Source of the DNA: Reticulitermes speratus | Taxonomy: Eukaryota > Arthropoda > Insecta > Blattodea > Rhinotermitidae | Length of the DNA: 64,000 nucleotides | NCBI GenBank assembly: GCA_021186555.1 | Contig: JAJKFL010000026.1 | Location: 2,294,001 to 2,358,000, forward strand | Reading direction: 5' to 3' | Part shown: one piece after another, positions 46,101 through 55,100 of the stretch | How the letters are laid out: every line of letters starts with the position of its first letter | Numbering within the stretch: the first letter of the stretch is position 1 | Position numbers and translations under genes: made by a program | Notes under the pieces: generated by a model | Databases searched by the model: none | The model's input: only the letters and a program-made list of their open reading frames with translations | Told to the model about the DNA's origin: nothing

Positions 46101-49100
46101 AAGGGTCTCAACCCTTAAAAAAGTCCAGAATAACTAACCCTGCTACTTAGCCAACAACCCAGAAGACCCATATCTTCGTAATTCAATACGGTACAAATCA
46201 TAAAGTTATAGCGACTCGCTATGGGCTGAACGGTCCGGGGCTCGAATCCCAGTGGGGGCGAGATTTTTCGCAGCCATCCAAACCAGCCCTGGGGCCCACC
46301 CAGCCTCCTATAAAATTGGTACCGGGTCTCTTTCCTGGGGGTAAAGTGGCCAGGGCGTGGAGTTGACCACCCACCCCCATCTAGTGCCATGGTTAAGAAA
46401 GAGTAGAGCTATACCTCTACTCCCCCTCTGGGCCTTCATGGCCTGTTTCAGGGAGAACTTTACCTTTACCTTACAAATTATAAAGATCATCATTAAGCAG
46501 TTTGCTAAAGCAGTGCACAAGACAGTGCAACCGTGACACCTTTACAACTAATGCACTGGACGACTCACTTCGGCACCAAACCACAGCTGCCCAGCCAAGT
46601 TCTCCTGCATGACATCATCTGGAAACTTGACACGGAAGTCTCTGTTTGCTCTCTCTCTAGGAATAACATCATCCATAATGCGATTGCAGATCGTTAAAAC
46701 CTGTAATCCAATGCATAAAGACAATGTTAATATTCCAAAGGACATAACGGCTTTAGGCCTGTGCAGTGACAGTGCAAAATGACAACTAACTAACTAACTC
46801 CATGGGGCAGAGTCCTTCTTGAGAAGCTAACAGGTCCTCAGCTAGTCAAGAAATTCCCCGCGTTTTATGGAACCCAAAGGTTCATTACCGCACTCACAAG
46901 AGCCCACCACCTGTCCCTATCCTGAGGAAAAGTATGGCCTTCTCGATTTTCATGAAACTTACAAACGCTCAACAGAACTACGCTCATATCTCTACTACCA
47001 ATTTCACCCAACTTGGACGATAAATGTAAAACCGATAAGTTGAACAAAACAAAACCAACACACACATATAATACGTTTTTTAAAACAAAACACAACATCC
47101 ACTAGTAACTCCATGTAGCAGAGTCCTTCTTGAGAAGCTAACAGGTCCTCAGCTAGTCAAGAAATTCCCCACGTTTTTTGGAACCCGAAGGTTCATTACC
47201 GCACTCACAAGAGCCCACCACTTGTCCCTATCCTGAGCCCAAAATGTATTTCAAATCCTTCAAAATAAGATCCTAAATGAATTTCACTCTACTATTACGC
47301 ATGTTCACAACTAAATAATGAGTCTAATCTATGAATGTTGAAGAAATATTAACCCTTTAATGGGAAGTGGCAACCATACATGCTGCCTGCTTTAACATTC
47401 AACAAACTCAATACTTTGCCCAGACAGAATTGTCTATACATGCATATGTGGTGTGTTTTCTTCATGGCAAAGAACCATGAATATGTACACAGCATTGTTC
47501 AGACCCACGCTGCCACTTAAAGCGTTAAACCTACGTGCACAGTAAGGCATACTTCCAACCACTATCTTGGACAACCTGCTCAGCTGGACAAATCATCTTA
47601 ATTAAAGATATATACAGTCAAGATTCCAATTTCACAGTCTGCAATACATAAAGCATGTTACCAAAAATATATTTCCAAGCTGGATTGATATGCTAATGAT
47701 CAGGTTTGTAGCAGATATGATGCACAATACAAGTCTCTCCTACGTTAACCGTTTCCATGTTACAAACAAGATATACTGTATTTGAGTTTTTTTGTTGCAG
47801 TGGTTGACCACCCTATACAACCACACCAACTAAATGAATTTTGAGCGAAGGACACTCAATTTATTGTGCAGGATCATACTTGTGAATAAATGGCAAATCA
47901 TCATTAGCACTCACTTCAACATTCTTTTATACAGAACTATTTAATGCGCGAGGTCATGTCAAGGCTGTATAATTATCTCACAAAACTGGCTGCCTCAAGC
48001 CTAGTCACTGTGACCTCTAAAATGCGGAGGTTCCCAAAGTGTGATAGTGCATAATACATCATCGCTTTAAAATTATGTGATCTGTTTCCGAATAATCAGC
48101 AGATAAAAGGAAAGTGGAAAATTATAAATTATGTCAGGCGACTGACAAGATTCTGACTGTTGCTGCATAAATTAAAATTTATCATTTTAGCATTTACCAC
48201 CAACACTAAAAATATGAGAGAATTATAAAGCATTCCACCCCCTCTGTTTATAAATCTCGGTAAATCTTTCACACTTTTCAGACCTCCAAAATTAACAACA
48301 CAAATTCCCCAAGTTCGTATGGCCATCATAAAGGTACTGCTGATGACTTACGAAAGTTCCTAAAAACTACAAAATCATGACGGGATCACGTATAAACTGA
48401 TTTGTCTTCAGTTAGGAAAACAGTATACAAAGTAATAAAAATGGCAACTGAAGGGTAAATATCAAAGAGTGTTCTGTTACACAACTGATATTTAATGTGT
48501 GCTTCGTCTGTGGCTCAGCACACATCAAAGATACTCGTTTCTTGCCGACATGTTCTAGTATTTTATTATAAACACTCCCAACAGATGTATTTAATATTGT
48601 TTTCACCGTGTATCTTGTGTATATTAAAAACCAAGACTAAATAGATGTAAAATCACTATTAAAAAAACTTTAATAGTAGTGTTACATTAAACCCGACATG
48701 TTTCGGTCAGGTACCTGACCATCTTCAGGGTTACACTACATTAAAATGCTATGTCCATATGTAAAACACACTTGAAATGTGAGCATATAATATACAACTA
48801 AACCTTATAGGCCCACATCTCACGTGTGTTTAACATATGGACTACGCATTTTAATGTAGTGTACCCCTGAAGATGGTCAGGTACCTGACCGAAACATGTC
48901 GGGTTTAATGTAATACTACTATTAAAGTTTTTTTAATAGTGATTGTGCATCTAGTTGGTTTTGTTTTTAACACTCCCAACAGAATTTAATGTCGACTTCG
49001 GTGGACTAGTGGTTAGCGTGCTCGCCACTGGACCCAAGGTTCGCGGGTTCGATCCCGACCGAGGTCGATGGATTTTTAAGGATGATAAAAATCCGGAGCA

Positions 49101-52100
49101 CCACTTCCTTCGGAGGGGAAGTAAAGCCGTCGGTCCCATGTCGTAGATTTACGGCATGTAAAAGAACCTTACGGGCATGAATAAAAAATGTTGCGTAAGC
49201 CAAATTGCCTCCATTTCTCATCCAAGTCTCCTGACTGCCTGCCAGATGGCTCTGGCGTGCACATCAGGATCGATAGAACACTAGCGGCTAGCTGGCCGGT
49301 CACCAGCTGCCATGAATGCGCATGACTTAGTAACCTCGACAAGAGGAGGCCCAGGCCCATACAGGGCTGTTGAGCCAAGAATTATTATTATTAACAGAAT
49401 TTAATATTCTTCCCTTAAATTTTCTAACATTACTGGCCGTGGCGAAATACATGCTTGATCCGTAGCATAGTTCTGAAATAATCTGAAAGAGATGGGGGGG
49501 AGAGGTTACTTCTGGAGAACACAGCAGAAAGGATATGGGACTCCCTGTGGCATTTTAATGCTACCTCAACAGTTGCACCCCTAGTGGCCATTGTTGGAGT
49601 TACCCAACATCTCCCACGGGCTACAAAACACTTTCTGAAGTCCCCCCTCATGTGCATTAATTTTATTCTGTATGTCATTTCATTTTCGTTACATAATTCT
49701 TTTAAACGATCACATCATTTGTATTCGTCCCGTACACCAGTTGGTGTAACAAAGGTCGCAGATTCAGATAACCCTTCGAGATATCAATGGTAATAAATTG
49801 TAGGATAAAGACTTAGTCTGAAATTTCTAACCAACATACATCTATACACTAACCTTAAATCAACAGCAAAATTTACTCAGGATGCAGTTTTATAAATTCA
49901 GACATCTTCTGCATAATATATCGTCTATGAAAACCAGTCATGTTTTTACTCACTACCTTACTCAACTTAAAAAGCACAACATGTACATATCCATCACTTT
50001 CTAATACAGTATTACATCACAGGTCCACAAATTTTCCAAAAATCTGAGAGGCACCTCAAAATTCTAGGTGCCAGAAAGGTGACATCACACAAGTTCCATA
50101 CTGAGGACCCACAAATATTTGGTGCCACCATACAAAGTTTCATCACCTGGGACGACCTGGCACCCAGATTTGTGCACCCCTGTATTACATTACTTTACTT
50201 GGACCCATTTACCTTATCCTGGCACTGCCTGAGATGATTAACAAGGGCTGTGCATCTCTCTGGATCCTTGCGTCCATCAAAGCTATCCAGTTCAGCTGCG
50301 ACAAGGTTCAGTGCCTCATCGGCATAGAAGAACTGGGCCAACAAAGACGGGTCATCTCTCTAGAAGATAAATCACCTGCATTGTATAATACTTTGCAAAC
50401 CTCTGTCCACCTATCGTATAATTATTAAGCATTACTAGTTGGAATTACCTCTCAACACACAGCACAGTCATAAGTCAGAGTCCAGGAAAATAAAAAACAA
50501 CATAAATGTTTTTCATCAGCACATTCCAGAAAAGAAAATTTTAATCTGTTTATCGATAGATCAAACTGTACAGAAGACAGTGTCCACCAGGTTTTTGCAG
50601 TACACAGCCTTTATACCTAGTCCTACAAAGAATATTATTTCATGACCAAACCTTCAATATACCAGCCAGATTCATAATCAAATTCTTAACTGATCACTGG
50701 CTTCCTTATCATACTGTATAAACTTCTAATTACTTTCATTCTTTCTTTGTATTTTGTTCTACTAACATCACTTTTAAAAACTTCCCAAGTCTGTGCAGTT
50801 TCTTTAATACTCTACACCAATCTGAAATTAAAAAAATTCATCCATCATGTCTTACTCGAGTAAATTGTTTAATTTTCCATGTTAGACACCGGGTCACCAT
50901 AAAAACATATACTTGCTACATTTGAAACCGGTGTTGCAGGCAAATTTGAACAGAACAACTTCCTTATCTTATTGACATAGCCATTGTAAAGCAAGGAGTC
51001 AGCAGTAACTACACAATTAGTCATACAGTGCTTCAGAAATATTCTGAGAAGAAACAAATACATTAAACTGTTAATCAGAAACAAGAGACAGTACAAAGTA
51101 ACAAATAAGACTGTTACAAGATGGCAGTTAGAATGACTGGCTCTTCACACAAAGCACTGAATGACAAGGTAATTTGTGAATCGTAGACAGAAAGGACGCA
51201 GAAGCGGTCATCCCCCATTTTTAAGTTAACTCGGCATTCAGTAAGTAAGGAAAATCCCAACAAATTTCATTTACGACGGCCTGTCTGCGGAACACTTCAA
51301 ACCCAGGACCTACCACACATGAAACCTGAGTGCTAGCCACCAAACTACAACATTCTGTAACATGAACTTTTTTAATGGGACACGATGTGATTTAAAAAAC
51401 AGCTATTACTAAACTTTAACAATTTCGCAAGATTTGAGGTTCTCATAACAATGATGGTGAAGACGCAAGTCTTCTGGGATGTTACTCAATGTCCATTCGT
51501 AATAGTCACTGACATGACAAGAATGAGCAGCCTCCATCCGCTGGACTGCCAGAACCTGAAGTGGTGGCAGCACATTTATCTGAAACGTCACTCACTTCTT
51601 ACCAACTGACATACTATTTACCACTCTTTCGGAAAACAAAGGATCAGTACACGCTGTAAAATACCGATCCCATTACAATAGTCATTTTACACAGTTTGCA
51701 ATATGATGTATGTTTAATAAATTCTGACTGAAAAAGTGTCTCTCAATCACAGACATGCTACCATGCGACAGCAATACAGCACTTATTTCAGCCACATGAA
51801 CACAGCAGAATGAAACAAAACGAAACTGCAAATACGTAAGAAAGATTAAAACTGTCATATCAATTTCCAATTACAAGACCATCTCAACCTGATATTTTTG
51901 GTCTGAAATGTTTAACAAAATGAAAGACCAAGACAATGTAAATAACTGCTCTTAATCACAAGCTTTAATGGTTTCACAGTGGTTTAACCACTATACAGCG
52001 CATGACCACAAAAGGTGACCATAATTTCTTAGTCTCCTGTTCAGTTTCTGCACTGTACAGTTACATGTTCCAACGTTTCGAGGGAACATAGTGCGTCCAT

Positions 52101-55100
52101 CTTCAGGGTGAATGAATTGGTTCAAGTGGATGCCTTCCATAGGTGTGATTGGCTGGACTCCCTCAAACCACCCTACATAAGTGGCACATTTTCTTCGTCA
52201 ATATCAATTCAGCATTCATTTGAACCACTTCACTCACCATGAAGATGGAGGCACTACATTCCTCTGAAATGTCAGAACATTTAACCACTAAACATTGCAG
52301 AGCCCTGAAATGAGACCATGCGTTACTCTTTGTTAGTTGTTAATAACGCATCTTAACTTAAAATTGCAAGAAGTTCGTAGCACCCCTTCCTTTCTTTAAC
52401 AACATTTCAACACAAGAGGGATGAGACAAACTAGCAAACTACCCATAAAGGGCTGTAGAACAGGGGTGTACAAATTTCGAAAAATATAGGGGCCACCTCA
52501 AAATTCTAGGTGCCATACAGGTGACATGATGCAAGTACCATACTGAGAAGCCACAAATATTTGGCACCACTGTACACAATTTAGTCATTCAAGAAACCTG
52601 ATGCCTGCAGTTTGTGCACCCCAATATAAAGAAGTGTAATCTGCAAATAGTCAACGTAAAGCTTTCCCATAACAAGCCATGAAGACTTCCAGGGGGGGAT
52701 GGAATGTTGGGCTTCCATCCTTACTTTGATATTCGGCACAACCAGGACGGCAGAGTTGTCAGCTCTACGTGCCGGCCGCACTTTACCCCCAAGGAAATTC
52801 CTTGGTACCCATTTCTGTTAGAGGCTGAATGGACCCCAGGGCTACTGAATGCAGACAGAAGAAATAAGCTACTTGAAAAATTTCCAAGGACACTACCGGG
52901 AATCGAACGCGGAACCTCCTGTCTTGTGGCGTAGTGCCTCAACCAAATCTGCAAACAGTGCAATTGTAAAACACATGTGACTGGTGTACACCTTCCCACT
53001 CTCACTACGAGTACTTTACACAACCTAATTCAGCTTCACTACAACAGTACACGGAATAAACTTTGCTCATTAAACATACAAGCAAAACTGTAAGAAAGCA
53101 TGACTGGTATGTTTCATCACCCAGATAAGAGTGTGGGATAAGAATGTACCGCACTGTACCGCACCGTACCACATTATCTCTGTACAAGCCCACAGAACAA
53201 AATGCATTCTACTTTGTTACAATACCAACATTACAACAACAGTACTGAGCAAAATGCAGTGTTTTGAATTTTAAAACCATGTAGTTATGCATTACGACAC
53301 CGATATTTTGGAGGAATATGTTGCCCCCATTTTCAGGACGAAGAATAAAGTCAAAGTCGATGTTTCAGTGTCAATTTCGACTATAATATTAATGTTCATG
53401 AATATGTATTTTTTACCAGTTGTTTTGCACAGCTATGAAAGTTGGTCTCCCACAATGAAAGAATGAACACAGATTAAGTATTTGAGAACAGGGTGCTCAA
53501 AGTATTAGAACCAAAGCAAAGGATGTGACAGGAAGCTTGAGAAAACTGCACAAGGAGCTACATCAACTGCACTCTTCACCGATCGTCATTACTACAGCCA
53601 TATCGAGGAAGAGATAAAAAGCAGATGTAGCACACATGAGAAAGATTTAAAATGGCATACTGAGTTTTTATCTGTAAATCTCAAGGAAGGAACCACATGA
53701 AATACTGAGGCATGGTGCGAGGACAATATTAAACGTAGAAGTAAAGAAAAGGTACAGTTGTCTTTGTCAACGCCATGAAGGCATATGGGCACAGCTCCAG
53801 TCATTCTTAATCTCAGCAGTAGATGGAGGTGAGTGGCCAGCTTCAAGACTTGGCTGCTTTACCCCTGGGGAAGGAACCCTAGTACCCACTCAGCATTTGG
53901 ATGGGTGGGCCCCAGAGCCAGTCTGCATTTTTTCGAGACACGAAAAATCTCTTTCCATTCCCAGGACTCAAAACCCTGATCGTCCAGCTCCCAACCTAGT
54001 CAGTATACTGACTAGGTTAGGAGCTGGACGTCGGGATGATGTAGTCAGTATACTGACTACATCATCCCGACTCCTCGGTAATATTAAAGTGGATGCTTAA
54101 AGAAATAAAATGGATTTGTTTGGCTCAGGAGAGGGATAGGCGCTGTGTTCTTGTGAATATGGTAATACAACCGTAGTTCCATAAAGACACAGCCTTTCCC
54201 GACAGGCTCATCTTCTCAGATCTTTACTCAGTGGAGTATACTACGTCTGTCCGTTAGTAGTTAACACACACAAACTCAAGAAGTCTTTGGCAATGGACAG
54301 GAACACAAAATAATGCTCTGGAAACAAAGATACTAAAAAGCCATATGAACTGAAAGATCTTCACTGCCAAAGTCGACCACGGTCGATTTAAGAATTTACG
54401 TTTTAATTTGCCAGCGTCGACTGTAGTCGATCTAAAGTTTACTCTGCTCTTTTGCCTTAAATAGGCCACGTGCACAATAAGTTCTTTCAGGAAACATATT
54501 TTACATCGTTATTAAAACCTAGCTGACAACTAGAAAAAATATATATGCATTTCATATATAATTTTATATAAAAAAAAGTAAAGCAACCCCATTACAGGCC
54601 TAGACAGGCCCTGAGGGGTCCAGGAGGTTGAGGCTCCCAGATTTGTAGACAATCGGCACATGAAGGTGGTAAGGTTGTAAGCCTTACGCACCGGCCACCT
54701 TTACCCCCAGGAAATATTCCTGGTACTCATTTCTGTTAGAGGCTGAGTCGACCCCAGGGCCATAGTGCGACCGAAACGATTATGTCAGTGACACCATCGG
54801 GAATCGAACCCGCGACGTTCTGGTTTGTAGCGTAGTGCCTCAACCAACTACGCCACCGCGCGATAATTTTATATATAATTATACTTTATAATTTATAAGA
54901 TGATGTACTAGTTGTTTAACATTCAAAAAATCGCTGGCAATTTAACACCGTCAGGGATTTAAATGCCCGGCAGTGAACGTGTTAAAAATACTTGAGTCTA
55001 TCTGGCATGCACGCATGTGACATGTAGCGCTGAAGCTCTTGCCCAGTTTGTGTCTTCTATGCCTCAGTTATTGTTTCTTAACATTTGGATCTTCTGGGAT

